64,000 bases of DNA from Stichopus chloronotus (Eukaryota; Echinodermata; Holothuroidea; Aspidochirotida; Stichopodidae). Both the position numbers and the translations under genes were made by a program. Positions 13,101-56,989 of this stretch are shown in pieces. The DNA lies in assembly GCA_021234535.1 (NCBI GenBank), contig CM037843.1:38069200-38133199 (forward strand), in the 5' to 3' direction. How positions within the stretch are numbered: position 1 is the first letter of the stretch; every line of letters begins with the position of its first letter. The notes beneath the pieces were generated by a model that was not told where the DNA came from, made no database searches, and saw only the letters and a program-made list of their open reading frames with translations.

Positions 13101-13131
13101 GCAATAATGGTACCAACAGTAACGACTTCAT
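867..13131 (-). CDS. TMX1: TMX1, thioredoxin-related transmembrane protein 1 (whole gene, six coding exons)
   Basis: Spliced CDS is the complement of 12989-13131, 8320-8481, 7713-7841, 6451-6490, 4875-4976 and 867-1127. All introns are GT-AG and all phases agree, giving 278 residues (human TMX1 is about 280). Order: hydrophobic signal peptide (about 1-22); thioredoxin fold with active site CPAC at 53-56 preceded by FYAPW; cis-proline loop TALP ending at Pro98; single membrane span about 174-197; Cys202 just after the membrane; long acidic cytosolic tail with RQR at 253-255. In the family this is an ER type I membrane protein disulfide oxidoreductase acting on membrane-anchored clients. The membrane-proximal Cys is a palmitoylation-type site and RQR an ER-retention-type motif, both by analogy with the human protein. 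The CPAC motif, length and tail separate it from TMX2 and TMX3. It is divergent from INO80 at 18.6 kb. No break is seen. Confidence 0.95.
1550..1765. repeat. Degenerate GGGCCCAAAAATTG repeat
   Basis: Short motifs of the form ggggcccaaaaattg recur in irregular spacing (around 1575, 1605, 1630, 1715, 1740), some inverted. It looks like a decayed tandem repeat. Confidence 0.5.
2020..2800. repeat. Diverged tandem duplication, unit about 330-480 bp
   Basis: Two diverged copies are seen. gatggtc...ctaccaaagc at about 2021 matches gatggtcctcctaggctacc at about 2351. The segment 2168-2307 (atatggcagttttaagattt...tagggcac) matches 2650-2790 closely. The second copy carries about 150 extra bases, so the offset grows from about 330 to 482. 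Confidence 0.7.
2851..2903. repeat. CA-rich microsatellite
   Basis: Cacacacata / cacacacatg decamers in tandem followed by pure CA. The apparent cysteine-rich ORF across it on the minus strand is an artefact. Confidence 0.95.
4061..4208. repeat. Minisatellite, period about 42 bp
   Basis: About 3.5 diverged copies of a unit resembling gctggtgtttacttcaggtg + tttgttcacattggttt. A related single unit lies near 1320-1350. Confidence 0.65.
4875..4976 (-). CDS. TMX1: TMX1 coding exon 5 (transmembrane segment)
   Basis: Acceptor TTACTGTAG, donor GTAAGT. The 34 codons are in phase 0 at both ends and encode LLHTKMTEEWGFPYW followed by the hydrophobic span LSYIVFGIATIAAGLALGL. The EEWGFPYW segment corresponds to the conserved Gly-hydrophobic-Pro-x-Trp just before the membrane in TMX1. 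Confidence 0.92.
6451..6490 (-). CDS. TMX1: TMX1 coding exon 4 (40-bp micro-exon)
   Basis: A 40-bp exon between acceptor CTTTCAG and donor GTTAGG. It encodes QMNLLSSIFRISMQ (residues 145-158), the amphipathic segment before the membrane span in TMX1 relatives. It is too short for ORF finders. It is supported by exact phase (two bases in, zero out) and similarity to the family pattern of a Met/Ser-rich stretch then a Phe/Ser-Met motif. Confidence 0.88.
7713..7841 (-). CDS. TMX1: TMX1 coding exon 3 (end of thioredoxin domain)
   Basis: Acceptor TACATAG is at 7842-7848 and the donor GTAAGT begins at 7712. The exon completes the thioredoxin fold (residues 102-145): VKDGDFRRYIGSR then the C-terminal helix DDIINFIEEEKY, followed by SRWKHPNSI. 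It matches the family pattern of KDGxFRRYxGxR plus an INFI helix. Confidence 0.93.
8320..8481 (-). CDS. TMX1: TMX1 coding exon 2 (CPAC active site)
   Basis: Acceptor TTTCAG precedes the exon and donor GTAAGC follows 8320. It encodes residues 48-102: YAPWCPACKG with the redox cysteines at 53 and 56, the central strand KVGEVDVSEH, and the cis-proline segment FFVTALPTIY. CPAC, rather than the CGHC of PDI, is characteristic of TMX1. Confidence 0.95.
8482..12988 (-). other. TMX1 intron 1
   Basis: 4.5-kb intron between the signal-peptide exon and the CPAC exon. The 10945-12480 part is a pogo/Tigger-like insertion. A GC-richer stretch with a gggagggtctacgggaggg motif lies at 10640-10745 and is probably repeat-derived, but I cannot assign it. 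The rest is featureless. Confidence 0.8.
10945..12480. mobile_element. Non-autonomous pogo/Tigger-like (Tc1/mariner superfamily) DNA transposon
   Basis: Element of 1536 bp flanked by TA on both sides (10943-10944 and 12481-12482). The left end is CAGTAAAACCCCGTTTATCC; the right end in reverse complement is CAGTAAAACCCCGCTTATCT. CAGT(A/R)AAACC(T/C)CG(n)TTATCCGRA ends with TA duplication are typical of pogo/Tigger-type elements. The core motif cggataaacggggtt is repeated in inverted orientation inside the left end and as three tandem copies at the right end. The two longest internal ORFs (78 codons at 11347, 61 codons at 11836) show no DDE transposase or helix-turn-helix similarity, so mobility would depend on a transposase in trans. 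It lies in TMX1 intron 1. Confidence 0.8.
12989..13131 (-). CDS. TMX1: TMX1 coding exon 1 (start codon, signal peptide)
   Basis: The ATG is at 13131-13129. It opens a hydrophobic leader (MKSLLLVPLLLIIACF) followed by a probable cleavage region near CQA. The exon then encodes the start of the thioredoxin domain (LDESNWREMLEGEWLVK). It ends with two bases of a Phe codon before the donor GTAAGG at 12988. A longer ORF in another frame overlaps it (13037-13231), but only this frame gives the leader and joins the CPAC exon in phase. Confidence 0.92.
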
Positions 13132-13876
13132 TTTGATCGGGCTTGTCGTCTGCTAATAAAAATCGTCTGGCCAAAGTGAGGGACCTTCTTAGGCTAGATA
13201 CAGCATAACTAGAAGTTCTAAAACTTAACAAAACATTTTACAGGGTTACACCGTTCAAGCGCGGTCACTAACTTACTCTAATTATGGGAACGAGGTAGAA
13301 TTGTTGGACGGGTAAGCATAAAACGTTTCTAAGTCCAACATACCAGAGTCAACATTTGATATTTGAATATTCTGCTTTACAGCTCTAGATTTATGCAGAG
13401 CAGCACCATAAACCGCTGAGTAGTAGTACCAGTAGCCGAGTAGTCGTAGGCTCATACTGTGTAAGTTTTTACTCTTGTGCTGTAACTTTGTGTAACCTCA
13501 GTGGGGCAAGGCCTATACTAGACATATAGAAATACCAACGTTAGGCCCCCAGTTACTCATTAATACTAGATGCTAACAGTACGGAGATAGTGCACACAGT
13601 TATTACTAGAGTAGCTAGAGTTGACGAACAAGAGTAACAGGGCCAGTTTGACTCATGGTATAAGCTAGGCTAGACCCAAAAAATGAGCTTGCGGCTCGAA
13701 TTTAGAAGCCGTAGCCACTGTTACACAATAGATGATGACAATGATTAGCATGAATGAGCACTTAACTCAAAAGTGGCTCTCCTCGTAGTACTACCAGTAC
13801 CAATTGCATGGGAGCCTGCTAGGAATAGCGTGAAGGGTAAGGGGATCCGGTTTTGGATGCTTATTTAGAGTCAGTG

Positions 13877-13890
13877 ACCGGAAGTGACGT
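13877..13890. promoter_or_regulatory. Composite ETS plus CRE-half-site-like motif (ACCGGAAGTGACGT)
   Basis: The sequence is an exact ETS-family core (ACCGGAAGT) overlapping a CRE-type half site (TGACGT). Such composites are common at metazoan housekeeping promoters, including divergent ones. It lies 746 bp upstream of the TMX1 ATG and could serve either gene. Function is inference. Confidence 0.4.
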
Positions 13891-14234
13891 ATTCATGCTA
13901 AAATCCTTGTTTTTGCATAAATTCACCCTAACTCTTAACCCTAATTCTCAATTTTAACCATGATTGGTGGTTACTTAGGTTAAAGGTAGGCCTAAATACC
14001 TTTTTACACCTTCAGCTTGCTTTATTTTCATCAAATACTTAATGCTAACCATCATCAGTAACCTTGACTGGTGGTCACTGATTCTAAGTTAGAACGTGGT
14101 TTCTTTTTGGGAGAGTATGGGGGAATTTATACAGATCGACTAAAGAAGTCTGATGTCCATTTATAAAGGATCACTCTGGCTAAATCCATGGTCAATTCAT
14201 GTTCAAACAATTATGCTGTAATGGAAAATATCGA

Positions 14235-14357
14235 TGACCAATTATTTTCAAGCACTTTTTGTACCTCACATGATCATGACAGCTACCAGTCTGCTTGTAA
14301 GTTCTCCATGCTCTCTTTTTCCTCTTCCTTGCTACTTCCACATTGAGTGACCACCAA
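14235..14357 (-). mobile_element. Possible non-LTR retrotransposon (LINE) ORF2 fragment
   Basis: Minus-strand translation contains ARKRKKRAWRTYKQTGS then RYKKCLK. This basic RKRAWrxYkxTgs...RYkkclk pattern resembles the linker between endonuclease and reverse transcriptase in CR1-like LINEs. No endonuclease or RT motif adjoins it, so it would be a short decayed piece. It could also be chance. Confidence 0.35.
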
Positions 14358-15689
14358 AGATTCAAGATTTGGATTTGTAGAAAGGTAGTGTTATTTAGGC
14401 TGCAGTGTTGGAAAAGATTTGCTAAATTTCCCATGAACACGATAGAAAATCTACAAATTCCCGCTGACATTTGTGTAATGGTGGAACCCAGGGTTGAAAA
14501 GTCTTGCAAACCCTCTGAACTGTACGAATCATCTGTGGGCATTGGGGTTCATAGGGTGTGTAGGGTGGCTGAAGTGTGCCTAAAAGCAATTTCTGGTAAC
14601 TTGCGTGGTCGTTGTGGATATATACTGGACATTGTGGTTCTGCATAGAGGCAACCTGCGCTATTTGCCTATGTGAGTATTGTAAGCAATAACCATCAACA
14701 CAGCTTTTTTCAAGATTTTTGGCCCAACATTTTCCTTGTTCAAGGGTTTCCAACCCTTATGTAGGGTTGTGATACTTAGACTGCCAACAGGTTTACTCTC
14801 CTGTTTTTGTGGCTAGTTATGCTCATGGGAAACACTTGATGGACTTGTTGTGCATTAGTACACGGGCATTAGCCCGTCACTTTTAATCTGCACCATCTTG
14901 GTAATTTCGAAAGAATTTTGTCAGTAATTTGGTGACCGACCCAGTTAATTCTACACTGATGCTAAGGTAACTTTTGCTGCAAAAGTTTCTTGGAGAGATG
15001 CAAAGATTTTTTCCCATTCATGACTACCACAAACAGGTGTTACCGTAAACACAGCAGCTTGTCTGCAGGGAGTCAACTGTGTACCATGTTTCAACACATC
15101 GTGTTATGAACTACGATGGTTTCTTCAAAGTTTGATATGGATTGCAATATTTATTCTTGAAACTTGCATAGCATTTACTCTCTTCATTGTTGGTTCCTTT
15201 TTTTTTCACCTTTTTCTTTTTTCACCTTTTTTTGTCTGTGGTGTTCTCCATGATGGTTGAATGATTAATCACAGAAACAAACAAGTGAACCCGGCCCACC
15301 GCAGTACCTGTTCTGAAAACATTCTTACCATGTGTTTGTGGGGAGTCTTAGGATTGTGAGTGAGAGTAGCCGAATTCCAGGAAAGATGCATTTGTGTGCA
15401 CCATAGCAACATATGCCTTTTTATGCCATACAAGTAACACTGAAACCAGCGCTAGTCAAGATGGCTTCGGTACATGGCATATCTTATTTTTACCTTTTTA
15501 TTGTCATACACATAGAACTCAGCACAAGCGAGACTCTTTACTGAAGTATCCACGTATAAAAGCGATGTGTTAACAACAGTTGTGCACTTGCAATTTACAT
15601 AAACATGAAAAAGCTGCTAATGCTACAGTACATACCGGTATCACATTACTCATTGGCTCTGCTGAGTAACAACGTTACTGGCAGAAGTA

Positions 15690-15940
15690 GCAAAGGTCAC
15701 ATCGTCATGGAAAACAGTTATGGCATTAATTCACGAAATTGGAATTGCCTTTTACCAAAGCTTACTGCTTAATTTTCATCCTTTCATATTTTTTAAATAA
15801 TCAGAATAGATAACTGGTATTGCACATCATTTTCAGCGTAGGTTACATCATCATGGAAAACAGTTATGGCAGTAATTTGTGAAATTGTTACTGCCTGTTA
15901 CCAAGCTTGAAGCTTAATTTTCATCCCTTCATATGTTTTT
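15690..15940. repeat. Tandem duplication of about 150 bp
   Basis: The segment catcatggaaaacagttatgg...cttaattttcatccttt occurs at about 15700-15790 and again at about 15850-15930. The linker ataatcagaatagataactg + gtattgcacatcatttt also recurs at about 16929-16970, so the interval 15.7-17.0 kb is one repeat territory. Confidence 0.75.
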
Positions 15941-15978
15941 GGTTTCGATGATAAGAGAAACCTATGCATTCATGATGG

Positions 15979-16037
15979 CGTGTGTATGTGTGTGTGTGGG
16001 TGCAGGTGCGTGCGCGTGTATGTATGTGTGTTTGTGA
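15979..16037. repeat. TG-rich microsatellite
   Basis: Impure (TG)n with tgta and tgcg interruptions. It directly precedes the ~145-bp tandem array. Confidence 0.9.
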
Positions 16038-16049
16038 CACTTTTCTCGT

Positions 16050-16820
16050 TAACACCATATCTCCAGATGGGAAAGTCTGACATTTCTCAAACTTGGTACA
16101 CTGATGCTACATATGAAGAGCAAGAACCCTATTGTTTTTGGTGGATTTCAAAGGTCATCTGGGATCACCAGGGGTCAAACACTGAAAACCTTGTAAACAC
16201 AATATCTCAAGTTAGGGAAGTTGAATGAATTTCATACATAGGATGTAGATATGTTATAGTGAGAGGAAGAATCCTATTTCTTTTGGTGTAGTTCAAAGGT
16301 CATCTGGGGTCACCAGGTGTCAAACTCTAAAAACCTTGTTAACATGATATCTTGAGTTAGACAGCTTGGATAAATTTTATACTTTGTACGTAGATGCTTT
16401 ATGGTAGGAGGAAGAACATGGTAGGAGGAAGAACCCTATTGTTTTTTCATAGGGGTTAAAGGTCATCTGGGATCACCAGGGGTCAAACACTGAAAACTTT
16501 GTTATGACTAAAGGAAGATCCGAATTGTTTTCAAGGGGTCACCTGTGGTCGAACCCTGAAAACGACATTAACACAATATCTTCAAGTAGGAAACTTTGCT
16601 GAATGTCATACTTCAAATATAGATGTATTTTCATAGGAGGCAACCTTACTGTTTTCAGTGGGGATCAAGATCATCTGAGTAACTAGAGTCAAAACCTCAA
16701 AACTCATTAACGTGATGTCTTAGGATAAATAAAGCAGTACCTTGTTAATCTAATATTTTGAGACAGGAACCTTGGGATGAATGTTATACCTAATATAAAG
16801 TAGATGTGCAATGATTTCCA
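16050..16820. repeat. Degenerate ~145-bp tandem repeat array, about five units
   Basis: Each unit runs from ...aatatctcaagttagg through atagatg...agaggaagaa and cctattgttttt to aaaggtcatctgggatcacc then aggggtcaaacactgaaaac and cttgttaac. Units begin near 16050, 16200, 16343, 16563 and 16690, and later units are more diverged. No long ORF is conserved between units. Confidence 0.75.
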
Positions 16821-17719
16821 TGATCAACACAAAACTATATTTTGCCAATATGTTCAGATTTACCCGTGCACAAAGAAATTTCATTATTCGCAACCATCGA
16901 AACCACAATGCATTTTGGCATTCTGGTTAAATAATCAGAATAAATAACTGGTATTGCACATCATTTTTAGCTATTCCGATTTTACACTGATTATGCAATA
17001 ATCAGCCGGATTCAGATTATCATTTGAACACTACGATATGTATTCCAAGTTGTAAAATGTCAAGAAATGATATTGGTAGAGAAACTTTTCCCTTTCCTGT
17101 CGCGTACCACATGGCTTTGCTTAGGAAGTTGAAAGAGTTCTCTGGGAAGTATAAGTGATAATCATCAGCCACTCTGTGGTATGACTGAAATATATAGATG
17201 AGTGCAAGAGAAACAGGATAATAGTATGTAAAGGAGTATGCAGGAATTATTGGCATCAATAATTGGGCATTTAATGAAAAATCCACTACATGTCAATTCA
17301 TAGTTAGTCATCATTAGCATGAGTCAGTGGAAACAAAGGGATGTGTATAGACTTGGCAAAAAATTACTCAAGAAGTTGGTTGAAAAGTTGGACACCAGAA
17401 ATAAGGGCTGTCTTCACGATACATGACTTCTGGATGAAGACGCTAGAAGGAGCAACAAATGACAACAAGTGATACTTTCATTTCCAACTTAAAACAAAAA
17501 CTTTTAACAAAATATTTTGAGCATCTATTCCACGGCTCTTCTTCCGTTGCTAAACAGAAATTTGAGTAGCTAGACCTTATCGGGGTTCATCTGAGCATTA
17601 AAGCTCATAAAGGCGAGATCTTTGTAGAGTCCTGTGGTATGGGTGTTAAAGCCGTAGGACTGTGTTCAACTCTTAGTTGTTTTTGTCTTGGGATACTTTG
17701 AAGTCAACGTAAGGAATTA

Positions 17720-18140
17720 CAAATTTACGGTCAGATACATTGTGATCAGGGAGATGAAAATGCTCAGCCACCAGAAATCCTTTTCTTTTTTTGGCATATA
17801 CTCATTTTGTGGTTATTAAACCATAGTCTGCACTGTGGGCTAGTCTTGCCGATGTCAGTGACCTGGGGACATTTTGTGCATTAACGTAAATAAACCACAA
17901 CATGTGAGTCGCAGTTCAATCTCCCAGGTCTATATCCCAAGTAATATTTGAGGCCTGGTGTAAGAAACTTTGAGAGGGGTCGAGATGTGGGCATACCAAG
18001 CACCTAAATTTTTTACAGGTGGGGTTACCGTGGAGAGAATCATTATTAACGAAGGGAGAGATGTCCAAACTAATGTTCATCTTATGTTGCGTGGTTGCCT
18101 TTAGGCAATCATTGGGGATTTCCCCCGTGTTCTGAATCAC
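17720..18140 (-). mobile_element. Penelope-like / GIY-YIG-type retroelement remnant
   Basis: Minus-strand translation shows a Cys-rich motif (NPTCKKFRCLVCPHLDPS) of the form CxxxxCxxCPH. After frameshifts come a SHMLWFIYVNAQ-like strand and then GFLVAEHFHLPDHNVSDRKF at about 17715-17775. The order CxxCxxC/H, then an S-N-V-V-Y-L-I-like strand, then a VAEHFxxPxHsxxD segment, is that of the Cys-rich linker and GIY-YIG endonuclease at the C-terminus of Penelope-like elements. Stops and frameshifts show it is dead. The reverse transcriptase part was not found here. Confidence 0.55.
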
Positions 18141-18610
18141 TTTGTAGCTTTAGATAGTGTTCAATCCCCTACCCCAATTTTTCCCTTTTTTTTCAATCAA
18201 AAGAAATGTGAAAGGTTAGTTCTTTCTCTTCTCTAAAATTGCAATTTGTGCAGCCAATAGCACACAATTCCAAGGCTTTTGTGGGAAGGAAAACTTACAC
18301 TAGATGTTTGTTAGGCACTTGACTCTGCATGATAAGCATGTTTTCTTTTTTTTTTCTTTTTTTACCAAGTTGATGTTGCTAAGGGTGGTTGCTATGCTAC
18401 ACTGAATCGGCCTAATATGCTCTTTTTGCAGTGAACACAATGAACTTGAAATGTCCCTTTGCGTGCCTGTGTGTTATATCACAAGAGAGGCAAGAATGCG
18501 GACAAAGCAAAGAATGCTGTTGTCACTCCCTCAGTAACAACTCCCTGATAACACTGAACATAACTTTTCACACTATTTAAACAGTGGGAAAAACTTTTCT
18601 TTGCAAGGTC

Positions 18611-53096
<34,486 letters not shown>

Positions 53097-53309
53097 TAGT
53101 TCTAGGAGTTGAGACTGCACTCACATGTATGGTGATATTTAAAGTGAATGAATGAAGGAAGTGTGGATGACTGAAGGCAATGTGGAATAGACAGGAGCTT
53201 GAGAAGGTTGGAAGGAGGATCCCAAAATCTGGTGAGATGGTGTGAGAGTAATTGCTGTAAAGAGAGAGGTAGTTCCAGCCATTATTGGGGACAAACATGG
53301 ATCAATACT

Positions 53310-53530
53310 GGATGGATGGATGGATGGATGGATGGATGGATGGATGGATGGATGGATGGATGGATGGATGGATGGATGGATGGATGGATGGATGGATGGA
53401 TGGATGGATGGATGGATGGATGGATGGATGGATGGATGGATGGATGGATGGATGGATGGATAGATAGATAGATTGATTGATTAATTGATTAATTGAATTT
53501 ATTGACTGGTTTATTGATTGATTGATTTGT
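53310..53530. repeat. (GATG)n tetranucleotide array with degenerate GATA/GATT tail
   Basis: About 38 uninterrupted copies of GATG (53310-53460), then gatagata, gattgatt and aattgatt variants to about 53530. ORFs reading GWMDGWMD or HPSIHPSI across it are artefacts. Confidence 0.97.
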
Positions 53531-53713
53531 TGTATCCATGGTGTACTTGCAAAGAGTAAATATCGTGTCCTTGTGCACTGATGATTTTGAAGACATTCTG
53601 CAAGTCTTGTACTGTATGAACAAAACTGTATGATACTGCAAAACATAGTGGACTTTTGTTTGATACTGGCCTTTGGTCATTACACACACAGGAGTTCACT
53701 GTATTAGACATAT

Positions 53714-54096
53714 CAGGGCTTGAAGTGATCTTCCAAGAAGGTAAGACGAAAAATGTGCCTGAGAAAGGGCACTGATGTCACTTTTTTTTCCACCAAATAC
53801 CAGTGACTGATTGTACCACGTGAACAGATTCTCAAACATGCTACAAAATTTTTACAGAAGTCTGGTTTCGTGGAAAGAAGAAAAGGGAATAAAAATGGTG
53901 AGATAGAATTTGCTTCTCTCTGAAGCAGAAAACTGCTGCTTTATGAAATTTATCTAAATCAGCACTATAAGGAAAGGTCCCTGACAGCCAAACAAGAAAG
54001 GCCAATCATGGGTGTCAGTGAGGTATATTTTTCAGGGGAATCTTGGCAAATGTAGTGGGCATGATGACTATTCATTGTTGGTTATTTCAAGTCCTG
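53714..54096. mobile_element. hAT-like MITE family A, copy 2
   Basis: 383 bp. Left end cagggcttgaagtgatc; right end in reverse complement caggacttgaaataacc, an inverted repeat of about 12 bp with one or two differences. Same orientation as copy 1 at 48347. Confidence 0.65.
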
Positions 54097-54166
54097 ATAG
54101 ATGGTAGACATGCACTTTAAAAGAAATCGAGAAAATTAGTGTTTTCTTTCTCAGTTAAAAGTTTAG

Positions 54167-54668
54167 CAGTGTTCGACTTTAAGAAATTACCATGGTTGTC
54201 CAAAGGACAACCATTTACTGAAATTTGGTTGTCCTGCTGAAAAAATGGTAGTTCTGCATTTGAAAAATTGAAATTGCACTCTATTTAAAAACAAGAAGGA
54301 ACATCAGATTTGCCACAGTAAACAGAATTTATTTACAGTACATCACATAACAGGTTTTCTCATCCAGGGATCGAAATAACAGGGCCCTTGGGCCCGATGG
54401 CCCGTAGATATTGCTCGGGCCCATAGGTTCAAAATGAAAGGGGAAATGAATCATAAATAATTGAAGTCTAATTGTACAGTCCTCTTTATCCATTGTGTAC
54501 AGTTGGCCTGTGTATTTGTTATTCACAAAGTCTCTAAAAAGCTGCACAGCCTCACAAAGTTTGGTGGTCCGTCGGACAATGTCCAAGCATGTGTTTGCAA
54601 AGATTTGGTAGTCCGAGAGATTTTCTAGTCGTCACGGACTACCGGACTACCGTAAAAATTGAACACTG
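54167..54668. mobile_element. hAT-like MITE family B
   Basis: 502 bp. Left end cagtgttcgactttaag; right end in reverse complement cagtgttcaatttttacg. Subterminal ggttgtcc/ggacaacc and ggtagtcc/ggactacc motifs recur inside. An inner cagggatcgaaataacaggg at about 54366 resembles another hAT-type end, so the element may be composite. Confidence 0.6.
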
Positions 54669-54980
54669 TGTAGTTCTTTTTACAAACAGTTATGACAGTA
54701 ATGGTTTTATTTTTGTAAGAAATTCTTTCCAAATAAAACTTCCCGCTGTTTTTGTACAGCGTATCACCATTTTGGAAATGTGTGACGCATCACATAATTT
54801 GTGACAAATCATGTAATTTTGCAACAACATGGCGACTTGCGAGTAAATAAAAGATATATTCATAAAAATTTCATATTTACTTGGACGTGAATTTATTGTA
54901 CTTACGAATGGTGTCTTATTGTTTGAAAAACTGTGTTTGAAGTATCAGCACTATCTGGGATGCTGTACAAAGGTTTTCCT
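54669..54980. mobile_element. TTAA-flanked MITE (copy 2, left-truncated)
   Basis: Matches 28850-29202 in order and orientation (acaaacagt, ccattttggaaatgt, cgacttgcgagtaaataaa, cttggacgtgaatttattgt, ggttttcct). Right end meets TTAA at 54981-54984. The first ~50 bp of copy 1, including its left end, are missing because the family B element directly abuts it. Confidence 0.65.
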
Positions 54981-56031
54981 TTAAGTCAAAGTTTAAATTT
55001 TCACACTCTAACTATACATACTTGTTTACAGGTTAACAATTTAACAACTTAATATTTGTATCCAGAAATTAAGAAGTATTGCATTTTATCTTAAAGCTGA
55101 AAGGTGGTGTTTATTTTCATGTTTCTGTTTATAGCTGTATTGCTCTTCACCACGTATGTGTACTGGGACTTTGTGTATGTCAGACTAATAGACAATGACA
55201 AACTTACTAATTTAAAAAGTTACAAAAGAAAGAACCACTGAAAAATGAAACAGCTGCTTACTTACACAAAAGCTTGGTTAGCATACACTGTAATAGCTTG
55301 GTTATTTCTCTGTTAATATTAAGACCTTTCAGTAGCTTTGTTGTAACAATGTGCTCATCAAGATTTCTTTTCCATGTAAGATTGTTTATTTTGTCTCACC
55401 TGGAACCCTGATGTTGTGCTTTATTCACTTTGATGATATATACGCACAAATAGCACATCAAAGCACGCTCCACTGTGCTAAAAAAGACTGACAGACAGAT
55501 AATAGTGGAAACTGCTCCTTCTATGTTTGAGAGACAGAAGTCATGTGACAAAACTGCTTCTTTGTTTTCTTCTTTTGACTTTTGTATGAACTGCTTTCAA
55601 TTTTAATGCCTGGGGTATCCTAATGTCATTTTGTGTAATACAAAGAGCAATGTTTCATCTGCCAGATCCAATTCTGAGATCATGTTTGCCTCTGTGTCAT
55701 TAAAAAGATGATTGAAACTTTCTGCTCTTTCATTTTCCCACTGCTCAGACCTACAGGGGTCTTTTGATGTCTTCCATTTCCATCCACTTAATTGTTGGAA
55801 TCAACAACAAAATGTTTCAATTTGCAGGTATATTACCTTTTGTGCAGTTGAGTAAGCAAACATTTATCCTTCACAGATTTGCAAAATCCTTCCATCAAAC
55901 ATGAATATGAAATGATATGAATTGTAGCTGTTCGACTGCTCACGTTTCTGCTTTGTGAAATGCCATTCACCTCTTTCACCACAAAATCATCTGTCTTTGG
56001 AAATGAAATGGTACCTTTAACTGTTTTCTAG

Positions 56032-56085
56032 GAAATGAATGATGTTGACTCCAGGCAGCTTGTAAAGCACCGCTCTTTGTCAGAG
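56032..56085 (+). other. Candidate 54-bp micro-exon, unassigned
   Basis: Preceded by ACTGTTTTCTAG and followed by GTAAAC; 18 codons in phase 0 at both ends (EMNDVDSRQLVKHRSLSE). It would fit the phase of INO80 exon 25 but matches nothing conserved in INO80. Confidence 0.2.
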
Positions 56086-56989
56086 GTAAACATGAGAATC
56101 AGTACCATATTGTTCATAAATGTCAGCATAAGAGACATCTCTCCCATGATGTTAAAGAACCATATCTTACTTTTCTGGTGCTAATTTCTTTTCATTACTC
56201 TTTTTTTTTATTTTGTGATTGTTTATACCACCTACACCTCTTTGATGTAATATTTAAACAACTAGATTCATTGAAGGACCATATCAGCAGGACCGCAGTT
56301 TCATTGTTTCTGATTGCCACGAGGTGACTGTGTGGATAATCTTGAGGTGTAAGACTTGGGCTTATGAACATAGGCTTTATCAGGACAGACCTACCTTATC
56401 AAATGAAACTAGTTCAACATAATTCAACATTGTCGGTAGGTCTTGCACATCGCTGAGTGTGAGAAGTGTGTTTGATATTTCCGATATGGTTTCTTCATAT
56501 GTGATGATGGTGTGTATTTGTCATTTGAATTGTCTACCTATACACATTGTCTGTAGCAGTATCCCAGCGAGAGTGTCACCTTCATCTAAAGATAACTATG
56601 AAGTGTCTTGAGTGTGAGGCAGTTTCTACAAGTCTCTCTTTATTCAAGATTATCTTGCTCTGATATTTCAACCAATTGTATTAAAGACATGTAATGAGAT
56701 CATCCATCCAGATGGAAAATGCCTTTAGAAATAGATTTTGCTTCAATTTTGTGCACACACCTGTAAGTTATATGTTGCTTAGCCCAGCTCTCATATTAGT
56801 CCCAAAGTGGGCATGCTACACCGTGCCCTTCTCAATGAGTCATCGTATTCAATTGGCCAACTATTAAACAGTTAGGAACACTTATCGTTGAAGCTACACA
56901 CCTTCTTAAGGACCTGCAAACTCCCTCTCTCAGTAGTCCACCACACTGAAGAAGCTCAGATGTGAAAGAAGAAACAGTGCTGGTTTATT

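Larger units (their letters stand above)
13132..18610. other. Divergent intergenic region between TMX1 and INO80
   Basis: 5.5 kb between the two start codons. The part nearest TMX1 (about 13.1-13.9 kb) is less AT-rich and holds the ETS/CRE-like motif. INO80 probably has an untranslated first exon in this interval, because the exon carrying its ATG is preceded by a splice-acceptor-like TTTCTTTGCAAG at 18597-18607. The remainder holds repeat remnants listed separately. Confidence 0.6.

Noticed and set aside
13037..13231. 64-codon minus-strand ORF overlapping TMX1 exon 1
   Set aside because: Different frame from the TMX1 exon, which alone gives a signal peptide and the phase needed for the CPAC exon.
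16050..16820. Possible CRISPR-like direct repeats
   Set aside because: Units are ~145 bp, diverged, without constant short repeats and unique spacers; the genome is eukaryotic.
53199..53646. ORFs of 60-114 codons reading GWMD or HPSI repeats
   Set aside because: Pure translation of the (GATG)n microsatellite in several frames; no independent coding evidence.
55866..55920. Acceptor-like CCTTCACAG at about 55868-55876 as the next INO80 exon
   Set aside because: The frame following it (ICKILPSNMNMK) stops after 12 codons and does not resemble the IQRMVISGG continuation.
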